From Photobacterium angustum (GTDB lineage Bacteria; Pseudomonadota; Gammaproteobacteria; Enterobacterales; Vibrionaceae), in assembly GCF_002954615.1 (NCBI RefSeq), contig NZ_MSCJ01000001.1:2356001-2420000 (forward strand): a DNA stretch of 64,000 nucleotides. Reading direction: 5' to 3'. Each line of letters begins with the position of its first letter. The stretch's first letter is position 1. The position numbers and the translations under genes were made by a program. The notes below the pieces were generated by a model that did not search any database, had not been told where the DNA came from, and was given only the letters and a program-made list of their open reading frames with translations. This document shows positions 8,771-19,565 of this stretch, in pieces.

Positions 8771-8798
8771 AACTTATTTTATCAAAATAAAACAAGTT
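8771..8798 (-). other. Stem-loop between tRNA-Ser and tRNA-Arg
   Basis: Twelve-base arms with one mismatch (8771-8782 against 8787-8798) and a 4-base loop, in the spacer after the first tRNA-Ser. No U-run follows. Confidence 0.45.
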
Positions 8799-8804
8799 GA
8801 AAGA

Positions 8805-8896
8805 TGGCGGTGAAGGAGGGATTCGAACCCTCGATACGGGATAAACCGTATACTCCCTTAGCAGGGGAGCGCCTTCAGCCTCTCGGCCACCTCACC
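8805..8896 (-). tRNA. tRNA-Ser(GCT), copy 3
   Basis: Same 92-base tRNA-Ser with anticodon GCT and encoded CCA. It is the first gene of the array, just after the promoter. Confidence 0.97.
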
Positions 8897-8911
8897 GTCT
8901 TTCGGGGGCTC

Positions 8912-8939
8912 ATATTACTGTCAGCCAAAAATAAGTCAA
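8912..8939 (-). promoter_or_regulatory. Promoter of the tRNA array
   Basis: TTGACT (8934-8939), a 16-bp spacer, then TAATAT (8912-8917), followed by a GC-rich discriminator (GAGCCCCC) and the first tRNA-Ser 15 bases past the -10. The discriminator is typical of stringently controlled stable-RNA promoters. Confidence 0.75.
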
Positions 8940-9108
8940 TCACTTTATTGATAAAAAATAACAATCACGAACCGCATGCGTACTTAATAGTCAATGAGGT
9001 AATTTATACAACGTAAGCGTTGAAATATTCACTTACTTTTAACTGAATTGGTTCTGTAACTACTGACGATTAAATAAATATTTAAACGCATTCATTTATT
9101 ACAGATAC

Positions 9109-9138
9109 AAAAAAGGCCTGGTTTTTATACCAGACCTT
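9109..9138 (-). terminator. csrA terminator
   Basis: On the minus strand AAGGTCTGGT pairs with ACCAGGCCTT (one mismatch), then a run of U. It begins a few bases after the csrA stop. Confidence 0.8.
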
Positions 9139-9145
9139 CTTCAAA

Positions 9146-9343
9146 TTAATAGTTACCAGAACCCTGAGAGTCTGTTTCTTTTTCCGCTTGAATTCGCATG
9201 TAAATTTCTTCGCGGTGAACAGATACTTCTTTAGGTGCATTAACACCAATACGTACTTGGTTACCTTTAACACCTAAAACAGTTACGGTCACTTCATCAC
9301 CGATCATTAGGGTTTCACCTACGCGACGTGTCAAAATTAACAT
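9146..9343 (-). CDS. csrA: Carbon storage regulator CsrA
   Basis: This 65-residue RNA-binding dimer represses or stabilises mRNAs by binding GGA motifs near ribosome-binding sites. The N-terminus [16 protein letters not shown] and the VHREEIY segment (with the RNA-contacting Arg44-type residue) are canonical, and the length fits. The start has AAGGAG upstream. It sits between lysC/alaS and the Ser/Arg tRNA cluster, as in E. coli and Vibrio. The sensor kinase BarA, which controls CsrA-antagonist sRNAs in related bacteria, is also in this window (35.0 kb). Confidence 0.98.
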   Translation of the reverse strand: MLILTRRVGETLMIGDEVTVTVLGVKGNQVRIGVNAPKEVSVHREEIYMRIQAEKETDSQGSGNY

Positions 9344-9429
9344 TTATGTGCTCCTTGAGTCATCTCAATCTTATAAGAATTTAACGTTTATTATCCAATA
9401 TTATTTACGATTTCGTAAATAGCCACTGC

Positions 9430-10614
9430 TCAAGAAACAGCGAGATATGATTGATTATCCAGACTTTGACCGTCAACCACAAACCTTTTATGGATTAAAT
9501 CTACAGCAGCGACATGATCATCATCATTAATTAACAAAGATAAGCATTTTTTGTCACTCTGATAAGTATGCACTTTAATGTTAGCCTCCTTTAACACCTT
9601 TTGAACAGAATCCAAATAATGTTCCGTATTCTCTCCCACCAAGGAAAGAATGGAGACCATACCAATATGGCGTATTTTACTATCAAAAACTAGCTTCAAG
9701 CGTGCAATATCATCATTTACAACAACTATTTGTGATTTATTCTCATCACTTGCATGAGCAATAATCCAAGCAGTTCCACCAAATAATGCTAAATGTTTGT
9801 TGATCTCAGTTTCTGGAAGCGCTATTTCAAGCAACGCATGTTGATTTTGTAACGCGATACCAATGATAGTTGATGAAACCATACTATCAAAATTTACTAG
9901 CGTCCCTTCACTATCATCAAAAGAAGAAAGTACACGAAGTGGAACACGATGCTGGCAAGCATACTCAACAGATTGTAGCTGTAGTACTTTCGCACCTAAA
10001 CGAGCCATTGACGTCATGTAGTCAAAATGAATGACATCGAGTCGTATTGCTGTAGGAACAATTCTTGGATCGGTAGAATAAACGCCATCAACATCAGTAA
10101 AGATCTGACATTCGTCTGCATCTAACGCACTTGCAATCGCTACTGCGGTGGTATCAGAACCACCGCGCCCCAATGTCGTAATATTGCCGTCAATATCACG
10201 ACCTTGAAAGCCAGCGACAATAACAATGTTATCGTCGCCAAGTAATGCGGTTATTCGCTGCGTTTCAACTTCACGAATAGTGGCATTATTAAATGCATTA
10301 TCTGTTCGAATAACAACTTGATCAGCGATCAACGATACCGCACTGTAGCCACGTTTATTCAATGCCATGGCTAACAAGGCAATTGACACCTGCTCTCCCG
10401 CTGCAAGCAATACATCTAGCTCACGCGGTGTTGGTATTTCGTCTATTTGCTTAGCTAAACCTAATAAACGATTGGTCTCCCCTGCCATCGCAGAAAGAAC
10501 AACGACAACTTGATGGCCTGACTGGCGTGCTTTTATCACACGCTCAGCCACCGCTTCAATTCGCTCTATTGAGCCAACCGATGTTCCACCAAATTTCTGC
10601 ACTAATAGTGCCAC
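9430..10614 (-). CDS. lysC: Aspartate kinase, monofunctional LysC type
   Basis: This 394-residue enzyme phosphorylates aspartate, the first step of Lys, Thr and Met synthesis. The N-terminus has KFGGTS at residues 7-12 (nucleotide binding). The TLGRGGSDTTAVA motif lies near 150 and FTDVDGVYSTDPR near 175. Two C-terminal ACT domains (about 265-394) suggest allosteric control, but the inhibiting amino acid cannot be read from sequence. It starts 16 bp after alaS, so it is probably cotranscribed and leaves no room for a lysine riboswitch. Vibrio species carry the same gene between alaS and csrA. Confidence 0.93.
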   Translation of the reverse strand: MALLVQKFGGTSVGSIERIEAVAERVIKARQSGHQVVVVLSAMAGETNRLLGLAKQIDEIPTPRELDVLLAAGEQVSIALLAMALNKRGYSAVSLIADQVVIRTDNAFNNATIREVETQRITALLGDDNIVIVAGFQGRDIDGNITTLGRGGSDTTAVAIASALDADECQIFTDVDGVYSTDPRIVPTAIRLDVIHFDYMTSMARLGAKVLQLQSVEYACQHRVPLRVLSSFDDSEGTLVNFDSMVSSTIIGIALQNQHALLEIALPETEINKHLALFGGTAWIIAHASDENKSQIVVVNDDIARLKLVFDSKIRHIGMVSILSLVGENTEHYLDSVQKVLKEANIKVHTYQSDKKCLSLLINDDDHVAAVDLIHKRFVVDGQSLDNQSYLAVS

Positions 10615-10630
10615 ATTACCTCTCCAGTAA

Positions 10631-13255
10631 TTACAGTTTATCAGCTAGCCATGGTGCAACGGTTTCTAGTGCTGCAGGTAATGCTGCTGCATCTGTACCG
10701 CCTGCTTGCGCCATATCAGGACGACCACCGCCCTTGCCGCCAACTTGTTGAGCAACTAGGTTAACTAGTTCACCCGCTTTAACTTTGCCAACAAGATCTT
10801 TTGTTACACCAGCAATCAAGCCAACTTTATCGTCGCTTACATTACCAAGTAGAACAACACCACTGCCTAGCTGATTTTTAAGTTCATCAACCATGCCACG
10901 AAGGGCTTTATTATCAGCACCGTTAAGTTTTGCGATTAAAACTTTAACGCCGTTGATCTCTTGCGCTTGGTTGATAAGATTTGCGCCTTCTTGAGCCGCT
11001 AACTTATCTTTTAATTGTTGAATTTCTTTTTCTAGTTGCTTGCTGTGCGAAACTAATGCTTCCACTTTGCTAACAACTGATGCTGAATCCGATTTTACTA
11101 GACGAGCAGTCTTAGCAAGCATTGCATCTTCAGTGTGCATCGCTTCGATTGCAGCAGCACCTGTTACCGCTTCAATACGACGAATACCCGCAGCGATACC
11201 GCTCTCAGATAGGATCTTAAATAGACCGATGTCACCTGTACGCGTTGCGTGAATACCACCACAAAGCTCAGTTGAGAACTCACCCATGCTTAGTACACGT
11301 ACTTCATCATCGTACTTCTCGCCAAACAATGCCATTGCACCTTTCGCTTTCGCCGCTTCGATGTCCATGATATTGGTTTCAATCGCATGGTTAGCACGGA
11401 TTTGGTCGTTAACCATGGTTTCTACAGCACGTAGTTGTTCTGGTTTAACTGCTTCTAGGTTAGAGAAATCGAAACGTAGACCATCAGCTTTTACTAATGA
11501 ACCTTTCTGAGCTACATGCTCACCTAAAATGTTACGCAATGCTGCGTGCATTAGGTGTGTTGCTGAGTGGTTTAGGCTGATTGCTGCACGGCGCGCTGAA
11601 TCTACAGACGCTGTTAGTTTTTGACCAACAGTTAGTGTACCTTCAGCAACTTGACCTTTATGACCAATTGCTGCACCAAACTTTTGCGTATCAGCAACGT
11701 TGAACAGTACACCTTCAGCAGTAAGAATACCGCTATCACCACACTGACCACCTGACTCTGCATAGAATGGTGTATTCGTTAGTACGACTAGCGCCTCTTC
11801 ACCTGCATTTACGCTATCAACAGCAACACCATCACGGTATAGGGCAACAATTTCACCTTCACCGTCTGTTGCGCTGTAACCACAGAATTCTGTTTCAGCA
11901 TCAACTTTGATTGCATCGTTGTAATCAACACCAAAGTTACCTGCATCACGAGCACGTTGACGTTGTTCTTCCATTGCCGCTTCAAAACCGTCTTCATCAA
12001 TAGTGAAGCCACGCTCACGAGCAACATCGTTGGTTAAATCAGCAGGGAAACCGTACGTATCGTATAGTTTAAATACTGTTTCACCATCAAGCACTTTACC
12101 GTCTAAGTTATCGAGTGCTTCGTTAAGAATTGTCAAACCTCGGTCAAGAGTACGACCAAAGTTGTCTTCTTCAATCTTAAGAACTTTTTCTACTAGTTCT
12201 TGCTGTGCTTTTAGCTCTTCACCAGCGGTACCCATGATCTCAGCAAGAGGACCAACAAGCTTGTAGAAGAATGCACCTTGTGCGCCTAGCTTGTTACCGT
12301 GACGTACTGCGCGACGGATAATACGACGAAGTACGTAACCACGACCTTCGTTTGACGGCATAACACCATCAGAGATCAAGTAAGCACATGAACGGATGTG
12401 GTCAGCCACAACGCGTAGTGATTGGTTAGACAGATCTTCAAAGCCGATCACTTTCGCCGCTTCTTTAATTAGCGTTTGGAAAATGTCGATTTCGTAGTTT
12501 GAGTGTACGCCTTGCATGATTGCAGCAATACGCTCAATACCCATGCCTGTATCAACAGAAGGCTTAGGTAGCGGTTCCATTGTACCGTCAGCTTGACGGT
12601 TGAACTGCATAAATACGTTGTTCCAGATCTCAATGAAACGGTCACCATCTTCTTCTGGTGTGCCAGGACGACCACCCCAAATATGATCACCGTGATCGTA
12701 GAAAATTTCTGTACATGGACCACAAGGACCTGTGTCGCCCATTTGCCAGAAGTTGTCAGACTCAAAAGGCTTGCCACCTTTCTTATCGCCGATACGAACG
12801 ATACGATCTGCAGGAATACCTACTTCTTTGTTCCAGATTTCAAATGCTTCGTCATCGGTTTCATAAACAGTCACAACCAAACGATCGGCTGGCAGTTTTA
12901 GAACAGAAGTTAAGAACTCCCAAGCGTATGCAATTGCATCGTGCTTGAAGTAATCGCCAAAGCTGAAATTACCTAACATTTCAAAGAAAGTATGGTGACG
13001 AGCAGTAAAACCTACATTTTCAAGGTCGTTATGCTTACCACCTGCGCGTACACAGCGCTGAGCCGTTGTTGCTCGGGTATAGCTACGCTTTTCAAGACCT
13101 AGAAATGTATCTTTAAATTGGTTCATACCTGCGTTAGTGAATAACAACGTTGGGTCATTCGCAGGTACAAGAGAAGAGCTTTCCACTATTTGGTGGCCTT
13201 TGCTCTCGAAAAACGCAAGATACGCACGGCGGATCTCATCAGTGCTCATGTACAT
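10631..13255 (-). CDS. alaS: Alanyl-tRNA synthetase
   Basis: 874 residues from the chosen ATG (sequence [16 protein letters not shown]), which has AGGA about seven bases upstream and matches the E. coli N-terminus and length. The open frame continues upstream to a TTG, but that extension has no family resemblance. Visible domains are a class II catalytic core ([15 protein letters not shown]), an editing domain with HSATH and CGGIH zinc-type motifs around 560-670, and the C-terminal glycine-rich [12 protein letters not shown] stretch. It charges tRNA-Ala and clears mis-charged Ser or Gly. A GC-rich AGCCCCC sequence near 13395-13400 may be the discriminator of its promoter. Confidence 0.97.
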   Translation of the reverse strand: MYMSTDEIRRAYLAFFESKGHQIVESSSLVPANDPTLLFTNAGMNQFKDTFLGLEKRSYTRATTAQRCVRAGGKHNDLENVGFTARHHTFFEMLGNFSFGDYFKHDAIAYAWEFLTSVLKLPADRLVVTVYETDDEAFEIWNKEVGIPADRIVRIGDKKGGKPFESDNFWQMGDTGPCGPCTEIFYDHGDHIWGGRPGTPEEDGDRFIEIWNNVFMQFNRQADGTMEPLPKPSVDTGMGIERIAAIMQGVHSNYEIDIFQTLIKEAAKVIGFEDLSNQSLRVVADHIRSCAYLISDGVMPSNEGRGYVLRRIIRRAVRHGNKLGAQGAFFYKLVGPLAEIMGTAGEELKAQQELVEKVLKIEEDNFGRTLDRGLTILNEALDNLDGKVLDGETVFKLYDTYGFPADLTNDVARERGFTIDEDGFEAAMEEQRQRARDAGNFGVDYNDAIKVDAETEFCGYSATDGEGEIVALYRDGVAVDSVNAGEEALVVLTNTPFYAESGGQCGDSGILTAEGVLFNVADTQKFGAAIGHKGQVAEGTLTVGQKLTASVDSARRAAISLNHSATHLMHAALRNILGEHVAQKGSLVKADGLRFDFSNLEAVKPEQLRAVETMVNDQIRANHAIETNIMDIEAAKAKGAMALFGEKYDDEVRVLSMGEFSTELCGGIHATRTGDIGLFKILSESGIAAGIRRIEAVTGAAAIEAMHTEDAMLAKTARLVKSDSASVVSKVEALVSHSKQLEKEIQQLKDKLAAQEGANLINQAQEINGVKVLIAKLNGADNKALRGMVDELKNQLGSGVVLLGNVSDDKVGLIAGVTKDLVGKVKAGELVNLVAQQVGGKGGGRPDMAQAGGTDAAALPAALETVAPWLADKL

Positions 13256-13544
13256 TGGCAAATCCTGAATTAATGCTTTATTGAAAGACAGAAAATCATA
13301 CTTATGTGATCTTCCTCCTCGCCCTTTGGGGTATGAAAAACATACTTTATTAAAAAGGTCGAGCTGAGTAATCGAACTAAGATAAATTTTTTGGGGGCTA
13401 TTGTAAAACAACGGCAGCAATAACTGAAAATGTTATGTGGGAAAATGCACTAAATAATCCGATTATTTAATGCATTTGGTAGGTGATTGCTCAAGATTGA
13501 ATAAGACGTTCGTGTAATTTATTAAATAAACGCTCTTTGGCTAC

Positions 13545-14774
13545 CTACTTCGAGATCTCTTTTGCTGATAAGCCTTGAACAGAGTTAAGAAGTGAAGACA
13601 CGATGGAGTCGCTATCAATACTTTCACCATTTAACACTCGCGCTAAAATATCACTAGCAAATTGCTGCGGTGAAATCACAATATCAGGATTCACACTTTT
13701 CACTTTATTAATATTTTTACTGTCATTTACCAGTGCAACCGTACGTGCATTGCTTTCCAATTCAATCGCAGACAACACAATAAAGGCATTATCAGCATCG
13801 TCATCACTTAATGCGAGCACCGCTTTTGCATTCATCACACCGGCTTGAGTTAAGATCTCACCGTCGCTGTAATCCCCCACTACAACATCCAAATCTTCAA
13901 GTAAATCCTTCGCTGCTTGTTGAGTACGAGGAGATACGATCACGGTGATAGGTTGTTTACGAGAAGACAGTTGTTTTATTGTATTTATTGCAAGGCTAGA
14001 TAAGCCACAAATAATAAAATGATTGGTTCTATTCATTTTTTTAGTATTACCTTTAACAAGTCGCTCAAAACCACTATGAACAACAGGACCTAATACTGAC
14101 GTCGCCGATGTGGCAAAGACCGTGATACCTGAAACAATGACTGAAATAGTAAATAATCGCGCAGGCTCCGAAACGGGAACAATATCACCATATCCCACTG
14201 TCGACATGGTTTCTATTGCGTAGTAAAACGCGGTCAATAATGAGGTAATTTTAGGGTCAAAACCATCACCAAAATACAGCGCACCATAGGTTGACGTTAG
14301 CATCAAAGTGATCACGCTGATCAACGCAAAAATACTACCTGCCGCAACACTGCTTCTTGAAAAATGGCGACGAACTAAAAACAAAATTAATAAAGAAATT
14401 AAGCCATAGTGAATATTGTGCGTCTGATCAGGGTGGATGTGCGCGGTGTAAAGCGTATCGATGATCATTAAAGTGAAACTGATCATCCACGATATTCGAG
14501 CTCGAAAAAAGAGTCCAATAGAGCTCAAAGCTATAAATACGCCCAACATGAAATAAGGCGCATTGGTTAAAAAGCTATGGTTAATTTGCTCATAATCTTT
14601 CACATTAAAGATCGTAATCAGATCAATCGGTAAACCATAAATAGTATGGAAAATTAAACCGCTATTAACCAATACAAATAACGCGACAAAAATATGCCTA
14701 ATACTATATAGCCATAACGCGAAACGCCGAAAAATGCGTCCTATCCAACGCAATAACGAAAAACCGTCTTTCAC
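13545..14774 (-). CDS. kch: Kch-type voltage-gated potassium channel with RCK (TrkA-N) domain
   Basis: This 409-residue protein closely follows E. coli Kch. It has several membrane segments in the first 160 residues, a pore with selectivity filter TVGYGD at 192-197, and the stretch LFTISVIVSGITVFATSATS. A cytoplasmic RCK domain starts near HFIICGLSSLAINT, and DDADNAFIVLSA matches Kch almost exactly. It should regulate potassium permeability; the physiological role of Kch is poorly known. The start is a GTG with AGG upstream. In E. coli and Vibrio this position between recA and alaS holds recX, so the location is unusual. Confidence 0.93.
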   Translation of the reverse strand: MKDGFSLLRWIGRIFRRFALWLYSIRHIFVALFVLVNSGLIFHTIYGLPIDLITIFNVKDYEQINHSFLTNAPYFMLGVFIALSSIGLFFRARISWMISFTLMIIDTLYTAHIHPDQTHNIHYGLISLLILFLVRRHFSRSSVAAGSIFALISVITLMLTSTYGALYFGDGFDPKITSLLTAFYYAIETMSTVGYGDIVPVSEPARLFTISVIVSGITVFATSATSVLGPVVHSGFERLVKGNTKKMNRTNHFIICGLSSLAINTIKQLSSRKQPITVIVSPRTQQAAKDLLEDLDVVVGDYSDGEILTQAGVMNAKAVLALSDDDADNAFIVLSAIELESNARTVALVNDSKNINKVKSVNPDIVISPQQFASDILARVLNGESIDSDSIVSSLLNSVQGLSAKEISK

Positions 14775-14911
14775 TTTGTATATACCTATTAAGCAATATC
14801 AATGAGTTAGCGTTATAGCTTAGTCAAATAAAAATAACGTTCCTCTATATTAAAACAAAACATGGTGCTACGGAGGATCTAATTTTCATTCTATTAATAA
14901 AATACACCAGA

Positions 14912-14942
14912 TATAAAAAAACCCAATCCTAAGATTGGGTTT
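14912..14942 (-). terminator. recA terminator
   Basis: Ten-bp stem AAACCCAATC / GATTGGGTTT with a 4-base loop (14919-14942). The A-run on the plus strand gives a U-run on the minus strand. It starts about 22 bases past the recA stop. Confidence 0.85.
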
Positions 14943-14964
14943 CTTGATACGAAGTTAACGTAAT

Positions 14965-16014
14965 TTAGAATGCTTCGTCTTCTTCAATATCACTATTTTT
15001 CTCGTCAACTTGATCACCTTCAGTTACAGGTGTTAGCAGCAAGTCACGTAATTTTGTCTCAATTTCAGCGGCAATCGCAGGGTTTTCGACAAGGTACTTA
15101 CAAGAGTTTGCCTTACCTTGACCAATTTTATCACCTTGGTAACTGTACCAAGCACCCGCTTTTTCTACTAGTTTATGCTTAACGCCTAAATCAATTAGCT
15201 CACCGTTACGGTTAAAACCTTGACCGTAAAGGATTTGAGTTTCAGCTTGCTTAAACGGTGCTGCAATTTTGTTTTTAACCACTTTAATGCGTGTTTCGTT
15301 ACCAACAACTTCGTCACCTTCTTTGATTGCGCCAGTACGACGGATATCAAGACGAACAGAAGCATAGAACTTCAGTGCATTACCACCAGTAGTCGTTTCA
15401 GGGTTACCAAACATCACACCGATCTTCATACGGATCTGGTTGATGAAGATACACATACAGTTTGACTGCTTAAGGTTACCCGTTAACTTACGCATCGCTT
15501 GTGAAAGCATACGCGCTTGTAAACCCATGTGTGAGTCACCCATTTCACCTTCGATTTCAGCTTTAGGTGTTAGAGCTGCCACTGAGTCAACAACGATTAA
15601 ATCAACAGCGCCTGAGCGAGCTAATGCATCACAAATTTCAAGCGCTTGCTCACCTGTATCTGGCTGAGAAACTAATAGCTGATCAATATCAACACCTAGC
15701 TTCTGTGCATAAATAGGATCAAGTGCGTGTTCAGCATCGATGAAAGCACAGGTTTTTCCTTTACGCTGAGCTGCTGCAATCGTTTCAAGGGTTAAGGTTG
15801 TTTTACCTGATGATTCTGGACCGTAAATTTCTACAATACGTCCCATTGGCAGACCACCAGCACCCAGTGCAATATCTAGTGATAATGAACCGGTTGAAAT
15901 GGTTTCGATATCCATAGTACGGTTATCGCCCAACTTCATGATTGAACCTTTACCGAACTGCTTCTCAATCTGGCCTAACGCTGCGGCAAGAGCCTTTTGT
16001 TTGTTGTCGTCCAT
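14965..16014 (-). CDS. recA: Recombinase RecA
   Basis: 349 residues from the ATG at 16014 ([15 protein letters not shown]), preceded by GGAG. An upstream in-frame TTG is rejected because the family starts here. Walker A is GPESSGKT at 64-71; the [15 protein letters not shown] loop and an acidic C-terminal tail (DIEEDEAF) are also present. RecA drives strand exchange and LexA self-cleavage. A perfect LexA box lies about 60 bases upstream of the start, so SOS control is expected. recX does not follow it here. Confidence 0.99.
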   Translation of the reverse strand: MDDNKQKALAAALGQIEKQFGKGSIMKLGDNRTMDIETISTGSLSLDIALGAGGLPMGRIVEIYGPESSGKTTLTLETIAAAQRKGKTCAFIDAEHALDPIYAQKLGVDIDQLLVSQPDTGEQALEICDALARSGAVDLIVVDSVAALTPKAEIEGEMGDSHMGLQARMLSQAMRKLTGNLKQSNCMCIFINQIRMKIGVMFGNPETTTGGNALKFYASVRLDIRRTGAIKEGDEVVGNETRIKVVKNKIAAPFKQAETQILYGQGFNRNGELIDLGVKHKLVEKAGAWYSYQGDKIGQGKANSCKYLVENPAIAAEIETKLRDLLLTPVTEGDQVDEKNSDIEEDEAF

Positions 16015-16072
16015 TCGACTCTCCAACGGATGCTAAAATGAAATGAGTGAAGTATTTCTATGTCGCCTAGTA

Positions 16073-16092
16073 TACTGTCTATTCATACAGTG
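16073..16092 (-). promoter_or_regulatory. LexA (SOS) box of recA
   Basis: CTGT at 16075-16078 and ACAG at 16087-16090 separated by exactly eight bases, within TACTGT...ACAGTG. It fits the CTGT-N8-ACAG consensus and overlaps the likely -10 region (TATACT). Confidence 0.92.
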
Positions 16093-16138
16093 TCTATAGG
16101 TGATCATAATTTTTTTGTTAAATGTGCATAGCCTTGTG

Positions 16139-16630
16139 CTACTCCGCCACAGTTGTTGCTCGTTCAAGCATGGCAGACAATGCTTTAGCAATCGCTTGTA
16201 ATCGTATATTTTTTCGATCGCCTTCAAAATGGCAACACGTTGTTTGTCGCCAACCCGTTGCATCAGCCCAACAGAACCAGACTGTACCCACAGGTTTTTC
16301 TTCACTGCCACCATCAGGACCAGCAATACCACTGATCGCCACACTGATATCTGCTCGTGAAGCCGCTAATGCACCACATGCCATTTCAAATACCACAGCT
16401 TCACTTACCGCACCAAATTCTGCTAACGTCGCGCTAGAAACACTTAACATTTCTTGCTTTGCTTCGTTGCTATAGGTAACAAACGAGCGATTAAACCAAG
16501 CAGAACTGCCCGCAATCTCAGTGATCGCGTAAGCAACACCGCCTCCAGTGCAAGATTCCGCTGTCGTTGCAACCCAATTTTTATTTTTTAATGCCTGACC
16601 TAAATCTGTCGCAAGCTGTTCGATATTCAT
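16139..16630 (-). CDS. pncC: Nicotinamide-nucleotide amidohydrolase PncC (CinA C-terminal domain)
   Basis: This 163-residue stand-alone CinA-C domain deamidates NMN to NaMN, recycling the NMN made by NAD-dependent DNA ligase. The catalytic TAESCTGG motif is at about 22-29, followed by SGIAGPDGG near 105 and a KPVGTVW stretch. The length equals that of E. coli PncC (YgaD), which also precedes recA. AAGGAG precedes the ATG. The recA LexA box lies downstream of its stop. Confidence 0.95.
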   Translation of the reverse strand: MNIEQLATDLGQALKNKNWVATTAESCTGGGVAYAITEIAGSSAWFNRSFVTYSNEAKQEMLSVSSATLAEFGAVSEAVVFEMACGALAASRADISVAISGIAGPDGGSEEKPVGTVWFCWADATGWRQTTCCHFEGDRKNIRLQAIAKALSAMLERATTVAE

Positions 16631-16868
16631 TTTTATTTGCTCCTTGCTAGCGTTATCAACGTGAAATGCTCTCGATATTTCGTTTCGTAATATGAATTAC
16701 AATTTCTTTTCTCGACTTTACGCCTATCTAAGGCTGTTGCAAATATCTAAAAAAACGTATTTCGCTACTTTGCCCTATAGTCAGATTCACGTATCCTTAG
16801 CGATCAAATATTCATTGGTCATGCTGTTATGTAGGCATGACCACGTTCAAGCAAGAGTAGGCAATATC

Positions 16869-19448
16869 GTGACGATAAAAGGCTTAGAAAAACATACACC
16901 TATGATGCAGCAGTTCTTAAGAATCAAAGCTGAGAATCCTGATATATTATTGTTCTATCGCATGGGTGATTTCTATGAAATGTTTTTTGATGATGCGAAA
17001 CGTGCCTCTCAACTGCTTGATATTTCGCTAACAAAACGTGGCTCAACCAATGGCGAACCTATTCCGATGGCCGGTGTGCCTTACCATGCGGTTGAAGGTT
17101 ATTTAGCTAAATTGGTTCAGCAAGGTGTATCTGTTGCGATTTGTGAGCAAATTGGTGATCCGGCTACCAGTAAAGGCCCTGTAGAACGTAAAGTCGTGCG
17201 TATCGTCACTCCAGGAACTGTCAGTGATGAAGCGTTACTCAATGAGCGACGTGATAACTTAATTGCCGCTATTTATACTGCAAATAATAAATTTGGCTAC
17301 GCAACATTAGATATCACCTCTGGTCGCTTCATGCTCACAGAGCCAAACAGCGAAGAAGAAATGCAGGCTGAGCTACAACGTACTAGCCCTGCTGAACTAC
17401 TTTATCCTGAAGATTTTACCTACCTACATTTAGTAGAACCGTTTAAAGGTAAACGTCGTCGCCCTATTTGGGAATTTGAATTAGATACCGCGCGCCAGCA
17501 ACTAACTCTGCAATTTGGTACCCGTGACTTAATCGGCTTTGGGGTTGAGAATGCGGAGTTAGGGCTATGTGCGGCTGGCTGTTTAATGCAATATGTCAAA
17601 GACACCCAACGTACGGCATTACCACATATTCGTGCGATCACTTTAGATACTAAAGATCATGCGGTTATCTTAGATGCTGCGACACGTCGCAATTTAGAGT
17701 TAACGCAAAACCTTGCCGGTGGCTACGATAACACGCTAGCAGCCGTCCTCGATCAAACCGCAACGCCGATGGGGAGTCGTTTATTAAAACGCTGGCTTCA
17801 CCAACCTATTTGCGATCAAAAACAATTAAATGGTCGCCTAGATGCCATTGAAGCATTTAAAAATAGCGGCATGTTTGTCGATGTATCGGGTGTCTTGCGT
17901 CACATGGGTGACTTAGAACGTATTCTTGCGCGTCTTGCATTACGTTCAGCACGTCCACGCGATTTAGCACGCATGCGAACAGCAATGCAGTATCTACCAG
18001 AACTTGCTGAATTATTAGCGGAAATACCCCAATCACGCATTAATGACTTAGCCTCTCATGCAGCGCCAATGGACGAGCTATGTGAATTACTTGAGCATGC
18101 CATTATTGAAAATCCACCGGTTATCATTCGTGATGGTGGCGTTCTTGCACCGGGTTATAACGCAGAACTTGATGAGTGGCGCGATTTAGCCGATGGCGCA
18201 ACTAAATTCTTAGAAGAATTAGAAGCCAGTGAACGCGAACGTCACGACATCGACAGCCTAAAAGTTGGCTTCAACCAAGTGCACGGTTTCTTTATTCAAG
18301 TAAGCCGCGGTCAAAGTCACTTAGTACCAAGTCATTATGTTCGTCGCCAAACACTGAAAAACGCAGAGCGTTACATCATCCCTGAGCTTAAAGAGCATGA
18401 AGATAAAGTCTTAAACTCTAAATCAAAAGCACTCGCTCTTGAGAAGAAATTATGGGAAGAGCTGTTTGATAAGCTATTGCCTCACCTTGAACAACTGCAA
18501 AATGCAGCAAGTGCATTATCAGAGCTTGATGTATTAACCAACCTTGCTGAACGTGCTGATAGCCTTAATTACTGTCGTCCTGAATTAATGACAGAAACAG
18601 GTATCGAAATCACAGCAGGTCGTCACCCTGTCGTTGAGCATGTGCTAAGCGAACCGTTCATTGCCAACCCTATTTCGCTGCATCAAGACCGCCGTATGCT
18701 AATTATTACTGGTCCGAATATGGGTGGTAAATCAACCTATATGCGTCAAACTGCATTAATTGCGTTAATGGCACATGTCGGCTCTTTTGTCCCAGCTGAA
18801 GCGGTAAAAATTGGCCCATTAGATCGTATCTTTACCCGTATTGGAGCCTCTGATGACTTAGCATCTGGTCGCTCAACTTTCATGGTTGAAATGACAGAGA
18901 CGGCTAATATTCTTCACAATGCTACCAAGCAAAGTTTAGTCTTAATGGATGAAATTGGTCGTGGTACTAGTACTTATGACGGCTTATCGCTGGCATGGGC
19001 AAGTGCGGAATGGCTCGCGGATAAAATATCAGCCATGACACTTTTTGCGACTCATTACTTTGAATTGACTGAGCTGCCATCACTGTTAACAGGGTTAGCT
19101 AACGTTCACCTTGATGCCGTTGAGCATGGTGATGAAATCGCCTTTATGCATGCTGTACAAGAAGGTGCCGCAAGCAAGTCTTATGGTTTAGCGGTAGCGA
19201 GCTTAGCTGGCGTACCTAAGACGGTGATTAAACGCGCTAAGATCAAACTACAGCAATTGGAGGCATCTGGCCACCAGCAAGCTCTGCAACCTAACGAAAT
19301 CACAACGGGCGCACCTAAAGAAGAGCATCAATTAAGTTTGATCCCAGAGCCGAGTGAAGTAGAAGAAGCTTTAGCAAACGTTAATCCTGATGAGTTAACA
19401 CCACGCCAAGCACTTGATGAGCTTTATCGTTTAAAAGCGCTGCTTTAA
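16869..19448 (+). CDS. mutS: DNA mismatch repair protein MutS
   Basis: 859 residues from a GTG at 16869 with GAGTAGG seven bases upstream. The open frame reaches back to 16692, but that part is unlike any MutS, and the HTPMMQQF segment begins 10 residues after the GTG. The mismatch-reading Phe-x-Glu lies in GDFYEMF near residue 33. Walker A is GPNMGGKST near 610, Walker B is [16 protein letters not shown], and a C-terminal tetramerisation segment is present. It recognises mismatches and recruits MutL. Divergent from pncC; a bidirectional terminator separates it from rpoS. Confidence 0.97.
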   Translation: MTIKGLEKHTPMMQQFLRIKAENPDILLFYRMGDFYEMFFDDAKRASQLLDISLTKRGSTNGEPIPMAGVPYHAVEGYLAKLVQQGVSVAICEQIGDPATSKGPVERKVVRIVTPGTVSDEALLNERRDNLIAAIYTANNKFGYATLDITSGRFMLTEPNSEEEMQAELQRTSPAELLYPEDFTYLHLVEPFKGKRRRPIWEFELDTARQQLTLQFGTRDLIGFGVENAELGLCAAGCLMQYVKDTQRTALPHIRAITLDTKDHAVILDAATRRNLELTQNLAGGYDNTLAAVLDQTATPMGSRLLKRWLHQPICDQKQLNGRLDAIEAFKNSGMFVDVSGVLRHMGDLERILARLALRSARPRDLARMRTAMQYLPELAELLAEIPQSRINDLASHAAPMDELCELLEHAIIENPPVIIRDGGVLAPGYNAELDEWRDLADGATKFLEELEASERERHDIDSLKVGFNQVHGFFIQVSRGQSHLVPSHYVRRQTLKNAERYIIPELKEHEDKVLNSKSKALALEKKLWEELFDKLLPHLEQLQNAASALSELDVLTNLAERADSLNYCRPELMTETGIEITAGRHPVVEHVLSEPFIANPISLHQDRRMLIITGPNMGGKSTYMRQTALIALMAHVGSFVPAEAVKIGPLDRIFTRIGASDDLASGRSTFMVEMTETANILHNATKQSLVLMDEIGRGTSTYDGLSLAWASAEWLADKISAMTLFATHYFELTELPSLLTGLANVHLDAVEHGDEIAFMHAVQEGAASKSYGLAVASLAGVPKTVIKRAKIKLQQLEASGHQQALQPNEITTGAPKEEHQLSLIPEPSEVEEALANVNPDELTPRQALDELYRLKALL

Positions 19449-19472
19449 TTAAAAATCATTGAAATCAGATAT

Positions 19473-19501
19473 AAAAAAGGACGCTTCAGCGTCCTTTTTT
19501 A
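19473..19501 (+). terminator. Bidirectional terminator between mutS and rpoS
   Basis: GGACGC / GCGTCC stem with TTCA loop, extended by A-run and T-run on both sides (19473-19500). It can serve both converging genes. Confidence 0.85.
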
Positions 19502-19565
19502 TTACTTTAAATTTATTATTGGCACGTCAAAAGTGATTTAAATAATTGTTAGCGCCATATTGAAT

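Noticed and set aside
8804-9016. Plus-strand ORF beginning MAVKEGFEPSIRD
   Set aside because: It lies over a tRNA-Ser gene and its promoter on the opposite strand, so it is not a gene.
9082-9273. 63-codon minus-strand ORF overlapping csrA
   Set aside because: It is in a shifted frame of csrA, with a Lys-rich low-complexity sequence, and runs through the csrA terminator.
13493-13544. Remnant of recX between kch and alaS
   Set aside because: A short open stretch after the kch stop (about 17 codons) shows no similarity to RecX.
16692-16868. N-terminal extension of mutS by 59 codons
   Set aside because: The extension is unlike any MutS and overlaps the divergent promoter region with pncC; GTG at 16869 fits the family.
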